Below, in pieces: positions 25,154 through 34,975 of a DNA stretch of 64,000 nucleotides. This stretch comes from CALCKU01 sp964607445 (lineage in GTDB: Bacteria; Pseudomonadota; Alphaproteobacteria; Caulobacterales; Maricaulaceae). The notes under the pieces were generated by a model. That model was not told where the DNA came from, ran no database searches, and worked only from the letters and a program-made list of their open reading frames with translations. The stretch lies in contig CAZSKN010000009.1 in NCBI GenBank assembly GCA_964607445.1, forward strand, positions 21,471 to 85,470, given 5' to 3'. Within the stretch, counting starts at the first letter, position 1, and the number at the start of each line of letters is the position of its first letter. A program made the translations under genes and the position numbers.

Positions 25154-26335
25154 ATGACACGAACAATTTCTATACTCGGCTCAACAGGGTCTATCGGTGA
25201 AAGTGGAACGGATCTTATTCGGCGTGCAGACCCCGGGGCATGGCAAGTTGTAGCCCTCACGGCAAATCGAAATGCAGAAAAACTTGCCGCTCAAGCTATA
25301 GAGTTCGGCGCGCAATATGTGGCACTCGCGGATGAAACGGCCAGTGCGCCTCTCAAAACATTATTAGACGGAACCGGTATTGCGTATGGGCTCGGGCCGG
25401 AGGCTGTGATCGAAGCTGGACGTCGGGGGGCTGACTTTACCTTGTCGTCAATAATGGGTGCAGCGGGGCTAGAGCCGACTTTGGCGGCTGTGGAGCGCGG
25501 TCAACATGTGGGTTTGGCAAATAAAGAATGTCTTGTGTGTGCCGGTGATGTTTTCATGTCACATGTGCAAAAGAGTGGAGCGACTTTATTGCCCGTTGAT
25601 AGCGAACATAATGCCATTTTTCAGGTTCTGGAACAAGATAGGCCGGAGGGTGTACGGCGCTTGATCTTAACGGCAAGCGGGGGGCCGTTTCGAGGCGCGA
25701 CCCAGTCCGAACTTGACGCCGTGACACGTTCTGATGCTTTAGCGCATCCAGTATGGGATATGGGCGCCAAAATTTCTATTGATTCTGCAACCTTGATGAA
25801 TAAGGGGCTGGAACTTATCGAGGCCAGCTATCTATTTGCTCGCCCATCACGGGACATTGATGTTATTGTTCACCCGCAATCTATTGTGCATTCTATGGTC
25901 GAATATATTGATGGGTCTATCTTGGCACAATTAGGGTCTCCGGATATGCGTACACCGATTGCTTATGCAATGGGGTGGCCTGACCGTATGGAAGCCCCGG
26001 TTCGACGACTGGATTTGGCAACAATGTCTCAATTATCTTTTTTCGAACCGGATTTAGAATGCTTCCCTGCATTGCGTTTGGCGCGGGAAGCCTTGGAGGC
26101 AGGCGGGAAGGCTCCCAATGTTCTAAATGCAGCTAATGAAATGGCCGTGGCTGCGTTTTTGTCCGATCAAATAGGTTTTACATCTATCGCGCGTGTTGTC
26201 GAAAACGTATTAGATATCCATAGCGCTGAAAGCGATTTTCTAATGTCAGCTAAATCTGTGGAAGAGGTGATCGAAACCGATAGCCAAGCCCGCCGTAACG
26301 CCAAGGCTGTTTTACCGCAGTTTAGTCGTAAATAA
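25154..26335 (+). CDS. dxr: 1-deoxy-D-xylulose 5-phosphate reductoisomerase
   Basis: 393 residues. It catalyses the first committed step of the MEP isoprenoid pathway, feeding UppS. The NADPH-binding ILGSTGSIGESG is at the N-terminus, LANKECLVCAG and LLPVDSEHNAIFQ carry substrate and metal ligands, and SIDSATLMNKGLELIEA is the catalytic loop. It sits between cdsA and rseP, its usual place. Confidence 0.97.
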   Translation: MTRTISILGSTGSIGESGTDLIRRADPGAWQVVALTANRNAEKLAAQAIEFGAQYVALADETASAPLKTLLDGTGIAYGLGPEAVIEAGRRGADFTLSSIMGAAGLEPTLAAVERGQHVGLANKECLVCAGDVFMSHVQKSGATLLPVDSEHNAIFQVLEQDRPEGVRRLILTASGGPFRGATQSELDAVTRSDALAHPVWDMGAKISIDSATLMNKGLELIEASYLFARPSRDIDVIVHPQSIVHSMVEYIDGSILAQLGSPDMRTPIAYAMGWPDRMEAPVRRLDLATMSQLSFFEPDLECFPALRLAREALEAGGKAPNVLNAANEMAVAAFLSDQIGFTSIARVVENVLDIHSAESDFLMSAKSVEEVIETDSQARRNAKAVLPQFSRK

Positions 26336-26373
26336 GACTATTTAAATTTCTTATAAACCTGCTAGATAGGCCT

Positions 26374-27582
26374 ATGATTTTATCCTTGTTTTACGCATGT
26401 GTTTTTGCGCTAAGCTTTATCATTGTAATCTCTTCTCTCGTTTTTTTTCACGAATTGGGACATTACTCGGTTGCCCGATTTTTTAATGTCGCGGTTGAAC
26501 GGTTCTCGATAGGTTTTGGCAAACCCTTGACGCGGTGGAAAGCAAAGTCGGGGACGGAATGGACGATTAACGCCATTCCATTGGGAGGGTATGTCAAATT
26601 TTTAGGAGATGCAGGGGCGGCGAGTAATCCCGATACTGATAGACTTGAGCAAATGAAAGCTGAAATAGAGGCTGGAAATGCATCTGGAGAGTCAGAGGTT
26701 GAACTGACGTCATGTTTTCATTTTAAACCGCTTTGGCAACGGGTCTTAATTGTTTTAGCGGGGCCTGTTGCGAACTTCATACTGGCGATCGTGATTTTTG
26801 CCAGTATTGCCATGATAATTGGGACGCGGGAAATACGGTCGGTTGTTTTGGACGTTTTACCCGAGAGTGCGGCGCAACACGCCGGGGTTATGGCCGGAGA
26901 TCAGTTTTTGACACTGGACGGCAAAGACGTGTCTTTATCGAGTGATTTAATAGCTTATGTTGCGCTTCGCAGTGATGTAACCTTAATGGCACGTGTAGAG
27001 CGGGGCGGTCAATTTGTAGAATTTCCGATAACGCCGAAAAAGCAAGTTCGCAAAGATTTTATCGGCGGAGATAATCAAGTCGGGACGATTGGCGTGCGAA
27101 TCGGGGGTGAAAACGCCGTGATGCAACGCAATTATGGTGTGTTTTCAGGATTGAATTACGGAGTTTCGGAGGTCGGTCGTTCTATCGCCATGACAGGTAC
27201 TTACATTGGACGCATATTTACGGGCAAAGAGGATGGTAAAGCTCTAGGCGGCGTTGTTCGAATTGCAACGATGACGGGAAAAACGGCAGTAGACACAGTA
27301 AAATTGGAACTTTCTGTTATGGATCGGCTCAAAGCAATGGCTTTGAACCTCTTGCAACTCTCCGCAGCGCTCTCTATCGGGTTAGGTGTCGCAAATTTAA
27401 TGCCGATTCCAGTTCTCGACGGTGGACATTTGCTGTACTACGGCTATGAAGCCGTAGCGGGTCGTCCGCTAAGTGAAAAGAAACAGGAGTTGGGGTTTAG
27501 AATAGGATTTGCAGTTCTGATGACATTACTTGTTATTTTAACATGGAATGATATTGGATATATCAGTAGTCTATCCTCCTAA
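26374..27582 (+). CDS. rseP: Site-2 metalloprotease RseP
   Basis: 402 residues. This intramembrane protease cleaves anti-sigma factors and remnant signal peptides. HELGH (26-30) holds the zinc ligands in the first membrane helix, a periplasmic PDZ domain lies about 150-240, and the third helix has NLMPIPVLDGGHLL with the third ligand Asp. The length suggests one PDZ domain rather than the two in E. coli. The stop is adjacent to the bamA start. Confidence 0.96.
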   Translation: MILSLFYACVFALSFIIVISSLVFFHELGHYSVARFFNVAVERFSIGFGKPLTRWKAKSGTEWTINAIPLGGYVKFLGDAGAASNPDTDRLEQMKAEIEAGNASGESEVELTSCFHFKPLWQRVLIVLAGPVANFILAIVIFASIAMIIGTREIRSVVLDVLPESAAQHAGVMAGDQFLTLDGKDVSLSSDLIAYVALRSDVTLMARVERGGQFVEFPITPKKQVRKDFIGGDNQVGTIGVRIGGENAVMQRNYGVFSGLNYGVSEVGRSIAMTGTYIGRIFTGKEDGKALGGVVRIATMTGKTAVDTVKLELSVMDRLKAMALNLLQLSAALSIGLGVANLMPIPVLDGGHLLYYGYEAVAGRPLSEKKQELGFRIGFAVLMTLLVILTWNDIGYISSLSS

Positions 27583-30021
27583 GTGGACGATTTTATGAAT
27601 GAAATCGCAAAAACATTGGATGTCATGCCTCGCGCTTTCTTCAAAGCGCTGGGAGTCGTTTTCGCTATGTTTATATGCGGGTTTCAAGCGCAAGCCCAAG
27701 ATACAGATGGCAGCGGACCACCGCCTGTGCGCGTCGAGCGTCCAACCGTCATTAAAACCGTACAAGTCCAAGGCAACCAACGTGTGGAGGCCAATACTGT
27801 GGCCTCATATTTACTGTTTGCACGCGGGGATCCTTATAGCGATGAACGTATCGATCTTTCGGTTAAAACACTTTATGCGACGGGGTTATTTGCCGATGTC
27901 GAGATTGAACCGCGTGACGGAAATGTGCTTATCCGAGTGATTGAAAACCCGATTATCAACCGGGTTATTCTGGAAGGCAATAAATCTCTAAAAACAGATA
28001 AAATTACCGACGAAGTTGAAGCCGAACCTCGGGCCATTTTTACGCGCGCAAATGTTCAGGCGGATGTGCAACGTATTATCGAACTTTATCGTCAATCGGG
28101 TCGGTTTGCAGCCAACGTGACTCCGAAGGTTGTACAGCAACCACAAAACCGTGTTGACTTGATTTTCGAGATTACGGAAGGTCCTGTTACAGGGGTGAAA
28201 CGTATCAATTTTATTGGTAATAATGAATATTCAGACCGGCGTTTACGCAAGGAAATTGTCACTGAGGAATCCATTTGGTACAAATTCTTCTCTTCCAATG
28301 ATAATTACGACCCGGGACGGTTGGAGTTTGACCGTGAACAAGTACGTGAGTTTTATACAGATAGAGGTTTCGCCGATTTTAGGGTTGTGTCTGCGGTCGC
28401 GGAATTAACACCTGACCAAGAAGATTTTTATATTACATTTACCGTGGATGAGGGTGAGGAATATACATGGGGCGAGATTGACGTCAAAACCGAACTGGAA
28501 ACGCTTGATGAAGATTTACTGTTACAATTGGTTCCGATTTACACGGGTGAAATTTATAAAGCGAGTGTCGTAGAAGATGCTATTGATGGTCTGACCTTTG
28601 CTTCGGGAGCTGCGGGTTATGCATTTGTCGATATACAGCCAAGCATCCGTCGAAACCGGGATACAAAGACCGTTGACCTGACCTTTAACATAACAGAAGG
28701 CCCTCGGGTTTATATCGAGCGCATTGACATTGTGGGCAATACCCAGACACTTGATCACGTTATTCGACGGGAATTGGAGTTGGTTGAAGGTGATGCTTTT
28801 AATCGTATTCTACTTGACCGATCGCGCAATAATGTACGCCGATTACGCTTCTTTGAAGAAGTTGAGATTAGTGAAACACAAGGGTCATCCCCTGATCGTG
28901 CGCAAGTCGAAGTCAAAGTCAAAGAACAGCCCACGGGTGAACTCTCTTTCTCTGCAGGCTTTTCATCGGCGGATGCGTTTTTGGTTGACCTTTCGATAAC
29001 ACAAAGAAATTTACGAGGGCGAGGACAACTTTTACGGTTTGTTATTCGGGCGAGTTCAAATCGACGTGAAATTGACCTCCGGTTTACCGAACCTCGGTTC
29101 TTGGGACGAAATTTAGCGGCAGGGTTCGAACTTTTTGATGTGACTCTGGATTTCCTTGATGAGGCCGGATTTAGACAGTCTCGTACCGGCGGGCAAATCT
29201 CTCTGGGCTTCCCATTGACCGAAAATACATCCCTGTCAGCCCGTTACTCTTTAAGAGCCGAAGATATCGAAGTGCCGGGACTAGATTGCGCGGCCATATT
29301 AGCAAGCCCGCAGCAATCTTCGCAAAACAGCCTGTGTTTACAAGAGGGTGGGCGTTTATCCTCTATATTCGGCTATACTTTAGGCTGGGACCGTCGAAAT
29401 GATCCGATTACGCCTACAGGCGGCTTTGATTTCCGATTTAGTCAGGATCTCGCAGGTATTGGTGGCGATGTGAAATATTTACGTACGGATGTTCGCGCTA
29501 ATTTCTACAAGGGTATTATTGGCGATGTTGTAGGCAGTTTAGCGCTCTCTGGCGGGTATATTCAGGGTTGGGGGGGGGAATCTGTACAGATTAATGATCG
29601 TTATTTTAAAGGAAATAATGAGTTTCGCGGGTTTGACACGGCGGGTGTCGGCCCCCGGGTTGTTCTTATTGATGATATAACGGGACAAGTGCGTCGGGGT
29701 AATGCGCTTGGTGGAAACCTGTTTGGCTTGGCTGCGGCCGAGGTGAGTTTTCCTGTTGGCATTCCGAATTTATCCGCTAGCTTGTTTGCTGAAGCTGGCA
29801 CGGTTGGATTGCTGGATGAAGAGTTTACGTTTGAGACCAATGATGGTGGCGTTACAACAACGGTTATTGATGATCTCTTTATTCGTGCTACAATTGGTGC
29901 CAGCGTATATTGGGACTCGCCATTCGGGCCTATTCGGTTTGACTTTACGAAACCCATACAACAATTCGATGTGGATGAACGCAAGTCCTTCCAGTTTACG
30001 ACATCAACAAGGTTTAATTAA
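27583..30021 (+). CDS. bamA: Outer membrane protein assembly factor BamA
   Basis: 812 residues. It is the central beta-barrel insertase of the BAM complex. A signal peptide (hydrophobic core FFKALGVVFAMFICGFQAQAQ) is followed by five POTRA repeats (about 55-430; VQGNQRVEANTVASYLL starts the first) and a 16-strand barrel with GDVVGSLALSGGYIQGW and FRGFDTAGVGPR, then the conserved FFDFTKPI-like C-terminal motif. The start is either GTG 27583, flush with the rseP stop, or ATG 27595, four codons on. The protein ends FN rather than with a terminal aromatic residue. Confidence 0.96.
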   Translation: MDDFMNEIAKTLDVMPRAFFKALGVVFAMFICGFQAQAQDTDGSGPPPVRVERPTVIKTVQVQGNQRVEANTVASYLLFARGDPYSDERIDLSVKTLYATGLFADVEIEPRDGNVLIRVIENPIINRVILEGNKSLKTDKITDEVEAEPRAIFTRANVQADVQRIIELYRQSGRFAANVTPKVVQQPQNRVDLIFEITEGPVTGVKRINFIGNNEYSDRRLRKEIVTEESIWYKFFSSNDNYDPGRLEFDREQVREFYTDRGFADFRVVSAVAELTPDQEDFYITFTVDEGEEYTWGEIDVKTELETLDEDLLLQLVPIYTGEIYKASVVEDAIDGLTFASGAAGYAFVDIQPSIRRNRDTKTVDLTFNITEGPRVYIERIDIVGNTQTLDHVIRRELELVEGDAFNRILLDRSRNNVRRLRFFEEVEISETQGSSPDRAQVEVKVKEQPTGELSFSAGFSSADAFLVDLSITQRNLRGRGQLLRFVIRASSNRREIDLRFTEPRFLGRNLAAGFELFDVTLDFLDEAGFRQSRTGGQISLGFPLTENTSLSARYSLRAEDIEVPGLDCAAILASPQQSSQNSLCLQEGGRLSSIFGYTLGWDRRNDPITPTGGFDFRFSQDLAGIGGDVKYLRTDVRANFYKGIIGDVVGSLALSGGYIQGWGGESVQINDRYFKGNNEFRGFDTAGVGPRVVLIDDITGQVRRGNALGGNLFGLAAAEVSFPVGIPNLSASLFAEAGTVGLLDEEFTFETNDGGVTTTVIDDLFIRATIGASVYWDSPFGPIRFDFTKPIQQFDVDERKSFQFTTSTRFN

Positions 30022-30022
30022 T

Positions 30023-30604
30023 ATGTCTAAAATGAAAACTTTACGCAGTTTATGTCTTGGCTTGGCGGCCAGTTTCGCGTTTTCGGCTACGGCCTTTGCC
30101 CAGAGTACTATTCTTACGATTGACCAGAACCGCATTTTACGGGAATCTGAGGTTGGAAAACACATTAAGCGTCAGATGGAGTCTATCGGTAAATCTATGG
30201 AATCTGAAATTAAAGCTTCGACATCTCCATTAACGTCAGAGCGTGATCGTCTTGTGAATGAGCTTAAAAGTATGGATGCAGCTGCGTTAAAATCGCGCCC
30301 TGACTTACAGAAACGTGCGCAAGATCTCGCCGCTAAAGGTCAAAAACAACAAGTAGAGGCAAAATATAAGCAAGCCGAATTGAAAATCACGGAACAAAAA
30401 GCGATTAAAAAAGTGAATGAGCGGTTGGCAAAAATTCTTGAAGCCATTGTAGCCGAACGCAAAGCTGATATCATATTAGACCGTTCGCTTGTAATTTATG
30501 GTGGAAAAACAACGGATGTGACGAACACAGTCTTGAGTCGGTTAAATTCTCAAATGCGGACAGTCTCTGTTGTGCGTGAGCGTTTGCCACGAAAAACCAA
30601 ATAG
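30023..30604 (+). CDS. skp: OmpH/Skp-family periplasmic chaperone
   Basis: 193 residues. A signal peptide ending AFSATAFAQ precedes TILTIDQNRILRESEVGKHI, the usual Skp start, and a long charged coiled-coil region (about 50-140) rich in Lys, Gln and Glu. The Skp family holds unfolded outer-membrane proteins in the periplasm. The ATG at 30023 is the first after the bamA stop. It is placed between bamA and lpxD as in most Proteobacteria. Confidence 0.92.
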   Translation: MSKMKTLRSLCLGLAASFAFSATAFAQSTILTIDQNRILRESEVGKHIKRQMESIGKSMESEIKASTSPLTSERDRLVNELKSMDAAALKSRPDLQKRAQDLAAKGQKQQVEAKYKQAELKITEQKAIKKVNERLAKILEAIVAERKADIILDRSLVIYGGKTTDVTNTVLSRLNSQMRTVSVVRERLPRKTK

Positions 30605-30651
30605 GTGACAGACTAAGTATCGCTTATTAAAGCGGATGATTTAAGGGTCGG

Positions 30652-31680
30652 GTGATAGTTGTGACGGTGAAAGTCGATAGCCGCTTTTTTCTATCACACG
30701 GGCCTTTGACAATAGCCGATATCGTCTCCGTAATCGAAGCTGATATTGTTGATAAAACTTTTGAAGACGAAACGGTTTCGGCGGGTGCGGCTTTGGAGAC
30801 ATCACGCCCCGGTGACATCACATTTTTTGAAAGCCGTAAACATAAAGACGCTTTAAAGACGGCGAAGGCGACAGCTTGTTTTGTTGCTGAAAAAGATAGC
30901 GCGCTTGTAGGTGAACACGGAATTATTCCTATAATTTCGGCATTTCCCCGTACGCATTTCGCGCGAACCTTGGAGCGCTTATACTCGCCCTTAAAACCAA
31001 TTTCTGGACCGGCTGAAGTTTCACCAACTGCCCGTATTCATAATTCTGTTATAATTGGAGCGGGAGCCGTTATTTCAGAGGGGGTAGATATTGCGCCTTA
31101 TGTCGTTATCGGACCGGGTGTTTTGATTGGAAAACACACGCAGATAGGGGCCAATGTAAGCCTGTCTTCCTGTTTGATTGGTGAAAATTGCCGGATAAAA
31201 GCCGGAGCTGTTATCGGTGAGGCGGGCTTCGGAGTCGCCCATGACGAGAGCGGGATTATCGATATTCCTCATATTGGCCGTGTTATAATCGGAGATCGTG
31301 TATCTATTGGTAGTCAAACGTGTGTTGATCGTGGGCAATTAGGCGATACAGAGATAGGTGTGGATACTAAAATAGATAATTTCGTGCAGATCGCGCACAA
31401 TGTACAGATCGGACCGCGTTGTGCGATTGCGGGTCATGTTGGCATTTCGGGCAGTTGCCATGTCGGATCAGATGTGATGATGGGGGGGAATGTTGGTCTT
31501 GCAGACCATATCACAATCGGTGATGGTGCGCGACTGGCCGCGCGGGCCGGTGTTATGCATTCCGTTCCCGCAGGTGAAACATGGTCTGGAATTCCTGCGC
31601 AACCCATTCGGGATCATATGCGAATGGTAAGTGCAATGCGGAAATTGACGGTAAAACCTAAGCGTGACCAGAAAGCTTAA
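30652..31680 (+). CDS. lpxD: UDP-3-O-(3-hydroxyacyl)glucosamine N-acyltransferase
   Basis: 342 residues. It adds the second acyl chain in lipid A synthesis. The N-terminal uridine-binding domain (about 1-105) is followed by a left-handed beta-helix of hexapeptide repeats, with GEAGFGVA, the catalytic-His region FVQIAHNVQIG and IAGHVGISGSCHVG. The start is taken as GTG 30652, with GTG 30661 possible. It belongs to the lpxD-fabZ-lpxA-lpxI-lpxB run. Confidence 0.96.
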   Translation: MIVVTVKVDSRFFLSHGPLTIADIVSVIEADIVDKTFEDETVSAGAALETSRPGDITFFESRKHKDALKTAKATACFVAEKDSALVGEHGIIPIISAFPRTHFARTLERLYSPLKPISGPAEVSPTARIHNSVIIGAGAVISEGVDIAPYVVIGPGVLIGKHTQIGANVSLSSCLIGENCRIKAGAVIGEAGFGVAHDESGIIDIPHIGRVIIGDRVSIGSQTCVDRGQLGDTEIGVDTKIDNFVQIAHNVQIGPRCAIAGHVGISGSCHVGSDVMMGGNVGLADHITIGDGARLAARAGVMHSVPAGETWSGIPAQPIRDHMRMVSAMRKLTVKPKRDQKA

Positions 31681-31681
31681 T

Positions 31682-32170
31682 ATGACGAAAGCCGCTGCAT
31701 CGTCCCCGGATAGTCTTTACAGATTTCCAATAGAGCGTGATCTGATTAAGACATATCTGCCGCATAGAGATCCTATATTATTTATCGATAGGGTAACGCA
31801 TCTTTCCGATATGCATATTTGTGCGCAATCAGAGGTCAGGGCTGACTCCGTTTTTTTCGAAGGGCATTTCCCAAATTTACCGATCATGCCGGGCGTGTTG
31901 ATTATTGAAACTGTTGCGCAAGCCGGGGCTTTATTAATATCTCTGACCCGTGGCTTAGATGATGATAAATTTATTGCTTTTTCTAATGTTGAAAATGCCA
32001 AGTTCAAAAAACCGGTTTTCCCGGGATCAACCCTGACCATTAATGTTGAAATTGAAAAAATTCGCCTTCCTTTTTATAAGTTTACGGGCCAAGCGCGTTT
32101 GGGTGATAATATTGTTGCGACGTTAAAATTCGCGGCGGCTGAAATGGACTTAAACCGGGCCTTGTCATGA
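31682..32170 (+). CDS. fabZ: 3-hydroxyacyl-[acyl-carrier-protein] dehydratase
   Basis: 162 residues, hotdog fold. It dehydrates 3-hydroxyacyl-ACP in fatty acid elongation, competing with LpxA/LpxD for the same substrate pool. LPHRDPILFIDRV and GHFPNLPIMPGVLIIETVAQ carry the catalytic His (62) and Glu (76). ATG 31682 is one base after the lpxD stop; a GTG at 31664 in frame overlaps lpxD and is less likely. It overlaps lpxA by four bases. Confidence 0.96.
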   Translation: MTKAAASSPDSLYRFPIERDLIKTYLPHRDPILFIDRVTHLSDMHICAQSEVRADSVFFEGHFPNLPIMPGVLIIETVAQAGALLISLTRGLDDDKFIAFSNVENAKFKKPVFPGSTLTINVEIEKIRLPFYKFTGQARLGDNIVATLKFAAAEMDLNRALS

Positions 32171-32964
32171 GTGTGGAAATACATTCATCTGCCTTTATTG
32201 ATCCGAAGGCCGACTTGGATACGGGTGTGAAAATTGGCCCTCTATGTGTGGTGGGGCCGAATGTGAAACTTGGTAAAAATGTAGAGCTTGTCGCACAGGT
32301 TAACTTGGCGGGACATACCGTTATTGGGGAGGGGTGTAAATTATATCCCTTTGTATCTATGGGGCATCCTCCACAAGATTTTAAGCATAAGGGCGGGGAC
32401 GTCAGCATTCGCATAGGCGCACGTAATGTATTTCGGGAACTGGTTAATATTCATCCGGGTACGGACACAGGGAAACCTGAAACGATAATTGGCGATGATT
32501 GTTATTTTATGGTGGGGACGCATTTAGCGCATGAAGGTCATGTCGGAAACCATGTGGTTGTATCGAACGGAGCGCAAATCGGGGGATGTGTGACAATTGG
32601 CGATAATGCCGTTTTGGGAGGGCTTTGCGCTGTGCATCAATATACGCGCATTGGGACCCATGCTTTTATTGGTGGTATGGCAACGGTCACGGCTGACGTT
32701 ATTCCTTATGGATCTGTGATTGGGAATACGGCCCGTTTAGCAGGATTGAATATAGTCGGTCTAAAGCGTCGCGGCTTTGATCGTCGTACGATTCAGGATT
32801 TGCGATCGGCTTATAGATTGCTTTTTGCACAAGAAGGTACATTTGCTGAGAGATTGGCCGACACAGCTCGCTTATATAAGGACAAAGCTTTGGTCATGGA
32901 GATTGTCGAATTTATTCGCGATCAGGAGAAACGCCGTATTTGTATGCCGCAAAATGGGGTGTAG
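32167..32964 (+). CDS. lpxA: Acyl-ACP--UDP-N-acetylglucosamine O-acyltransferase
   Basis: 265 residues, the family's standard length. It performs the first step of lipid A synthesis. N-terminal hexapeptide repeats (IHSSAFIDPKADLDTGVKIG) are followed by the conserved MVGTHLAHEGHVGNH with the catalytic His, and the helical C-terminal domain (LRSAYRLLF). ATGA overlap with fabZ. Confidence 0.97.
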   Translation: MSVEIHSSAFIDPKADLDTGVKIGPLCVVGPNVKLGKNVELVAQVNLAGHTVIGEGCKLYPFVSMGHPPQDFKHKGGDVSIRIGARNVFRELVNIHPGTDTGKPETIIGDDCYFMVGTHLAHEGHVGNHVVVSNGAQIGGCVTIGDNAVLGGLCAVHQYTRIGTHAFIGGMATVTADVIPYGSVIGNTARLAGLNIVGLKRRGFDRRTIQDLRSAYRLLFAQEGTFAERLADTARLYKDKALVMEIVEFIRDQEKRRICMPQNGV

Positions 32965-32966
32965 AT

Positions 32967-33830
32967 ATGAAGGTTGGATTGATAGCCGGGCAAGGTGCGT
33001 TACCGCGCCATGTCGTTCTAGGGGCACATGCGGCTGATATAAATATATGTGTTGCGACCATTTCCGGCTTTGCTGACACTGATGCTTTTTTAAACTTGGA
33101 CCGTGCGATAACAAGCCAGTCATTTGGGCTCGCTGAATTTGGTAAAATTACACGCTATTTTTCAACTCACGCCTGTACTCATATTTGCTTTGCAGGATAT
33201 GTAAAACGTCCGAATTTTTTAACTCTGAAACCTGATATGAAAGGGTTGCGGCGATTGCCAGGTGCTATCAAGGCCGCGCAAGACGGAGATAATGCCTTGT
33301 TATCTTATGTATTGAATATTTTTGAAGACGATGGATTTGAAATCATTTCTCCACAAGATTTATGCAAGCATTTGTTACTCCCCGAAGGGCATTTAGGCGC
33401 TGTTCGTATGGGCAAAGCGCACCGCGATGATGCCCAAAAGGCCTGCGAAATTGCGCGGGAAATTGGACGCCTTGATATTGGACAGGGAGCCGTCGTGTGC
33501 CGTGGTCTTGTATTGGCTGTTGAAGCGCAAGAAGGTACTGATGCCATGTTAGAGCGGGTCTCAGCTCTGTCACCGTCGATTAGAGGCGTAAATGCTAACG
33601 GGTCGGAAGGCCGCGCTGGCGTACTCGCAAAGATGATTAAACCGGGCCAAGAAACCCGCGTGGATTTACCCGTTATAGGCGTTGAAACTGTGAATCATGC
33701 CGCCCAAGCCGGGTTGGCAGGTATAGTGGCCGAGGGGGGGCGTGCTTTCGTGATAGACCATGACGCGGTCATAAATGCAGCAAACACGGTCGGTATGTTT
33801 ATTGCCGGGCTGCCGACATTGAAATCATGA
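32967..33830 (+). CDS. lpxI: UDP-2,3-diacylglucosamine pyrophosphatase LpxI
   Basis: 287 residues, LpxI (formerly DUF1009) rather than LpxH, which is typical of Alphaproteobacteria. It hydrolyses UDP-2,3-diacylglucosamine to lipid X. The N-terminal VGLIAGQGALPRHV and C-terminal GRAGVLAKMIKPGQETRVDLPVIG and HAAQAGLAGIVAE motifs are clear. ATG 32967 lies two bases after the lpxA stop. It overlaps lpxB by four bases. Confidence 0.95.
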   Translation: MKVGLIAGQGALPRHVVLGAHAADINICVATISGFADTDAFLNLDRAITSQSFGLAEFGKITRYFSTHACTHICFAGYVKRPNFLTLKPDMKGLRRLPGAIKAAQDGDNALLSYVLNIFEDDGFEIISPQDLCKHLLLPEGHLGAVRMGKAHRDDAQKACEIAREIGRLDIGQGAVVCRGLVLAVEAQEGTDAMLERVSALSPSIRGVNANGSEGRAGVLAKMIKPGQETRVDLPVIGVETVNHAAQAGLAGIVAEGGRAFVIDHDAVINAANTVGMFIAGLPTLKS

Positions 33831-34975
33831 CATCTGTTTTCATTGTCGCAGTCGAAAGCTCTGGCGATATACTGGGGGCAAATTTGATAAAGGCTTTACG
33901 GGCTGAACATAAGACCATTGAAATTACGGGTGTTGGCGGAAGCGCTATGGCGGCACAGGGAATCAAGACAGATATAGATGTGTCTGATCTTGCAGTTCTC
34001 GGGTTTATTGAAGCCTTAAAAATTTACCCACTTGTATTAGAGCGGGTGAAGCAAGTCTCTGATATGATTTTGACCGAAAATCCCATGCAGGTAGTCCTAA
34101 TCGACAGTTGGGGGTTTATGATACGTGTGGCGAGGACTTTGAAAAGGGCGGGCTATAAAGGCCGTATTGTGAAATATGTTGCTCCTCAAGTTTGGGCTAT
34201 GCGTGAAGGTCGGGCCAAGTTACTAGCTAAATCTGTTGATCATTTATTGAGTTTACATAGTTTCGACGCCCCGTTTTTTGAAAAACATGGACTTGAAACG
34301 ACCTATATTGGCAATCCCGTTTTTGAAGAGGATTTTGATCAAGGTGATGGGATGTCGCTTCGTGCCAAACATAACATTTCGAAAAATACGAAAATCATAG
34401 CCGTTTTGTTTGGGAGTCGATTATCTGAGGTTCAAACGCTTGCCGAACCGTTCGCACAGGCAATTACGAATATTAAGGCGCTTTATAAGGATGTTTGTTT
34501 CATTAGTCCGGTATCTGAAGCGATTGCGACCGATGTTGGGGCTGCGGCAGGGCATGATTTGCGATTGCAAAATGTCATATTGTTACCCGAAGCCCGTAAA
34601 TGGGACATATTTGATGCAGCCGATGTGGCTTTGTCATGTTCGGGAACTGTCACAACGCAATTGGCCTGTATGGGGGTGCCAAGCGTTGTTGCTTATAAGC
34701 TTAATCCGGTAACTTATTTTTTCGCCAAATGGCTCTATAAACCCAAATATATCTCTATCGTAAATATAGCTGCCAAGCGTTGTCTTATGCCTGAATTTAT
34801 TCAACGTCATTGCACAGGTAAAAATTTATCGAATGCCGTGCATGCCTATTTGATTGATCCGGAAAAAAGTAAAAAAGCCGAAAAAGATTTACGCACTCAA
34901 ACTCTTAAAATGGCAGGTCGGGGCGGCACGGGAAGTCTCCGTGCCGCGAAAGCTATATTGGCTTTGGAGAGGTAA
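33827..34975 (+). CDS. lpxB: Lipid-A-disaccharide synthase
   Basis: 382 residues, a GT-B glycosyltransferase joining lipid X and UDP-2,3-diacylglucosamine. VAVESSGDILGANL at the start, YVAPQVWAMREGRA, and the C-terminal CSGTVTTQLACMGVPSVVAYK are conserved. It ends the lpx cluster. Its TAA stop directly touches the stop codon of the convergent gltA, leaving no intergenic space. Confidence 0.96.
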   Translation: MTSVFIVAVESSGDILGANLIKALRAEHKTIEITGVGGSAMAAQGIKTDIDVSDLAVLGFIEALKIYPLVLERVKQVSDMILTENPMQVVLIDSWGFMIRVARTLKRAGYKGRIVKYVAPQVWAMREGRAKLLAKSVDHLLSLHSFDAPFFEKHGLETTYIGNPVFEEDFDQGDGMSLRAKHNISKNTKIIAVLFGSRLSEVQTLAEPFAQAITNIKALYKDVCFISPVSEAIATDVGAAAGHDLRLQNVILLPEARKWDIFDAADVALSCSGTVTTQLACMGVPSVVAYKLNPVTYFFAKWLYKPKYISIVNIAAKRCLMPEFIQRHCTGKNLSNAVHAYLIDPEKSKKAEKDLRTQTLKMAGRGGTGSLRAAKAILALER

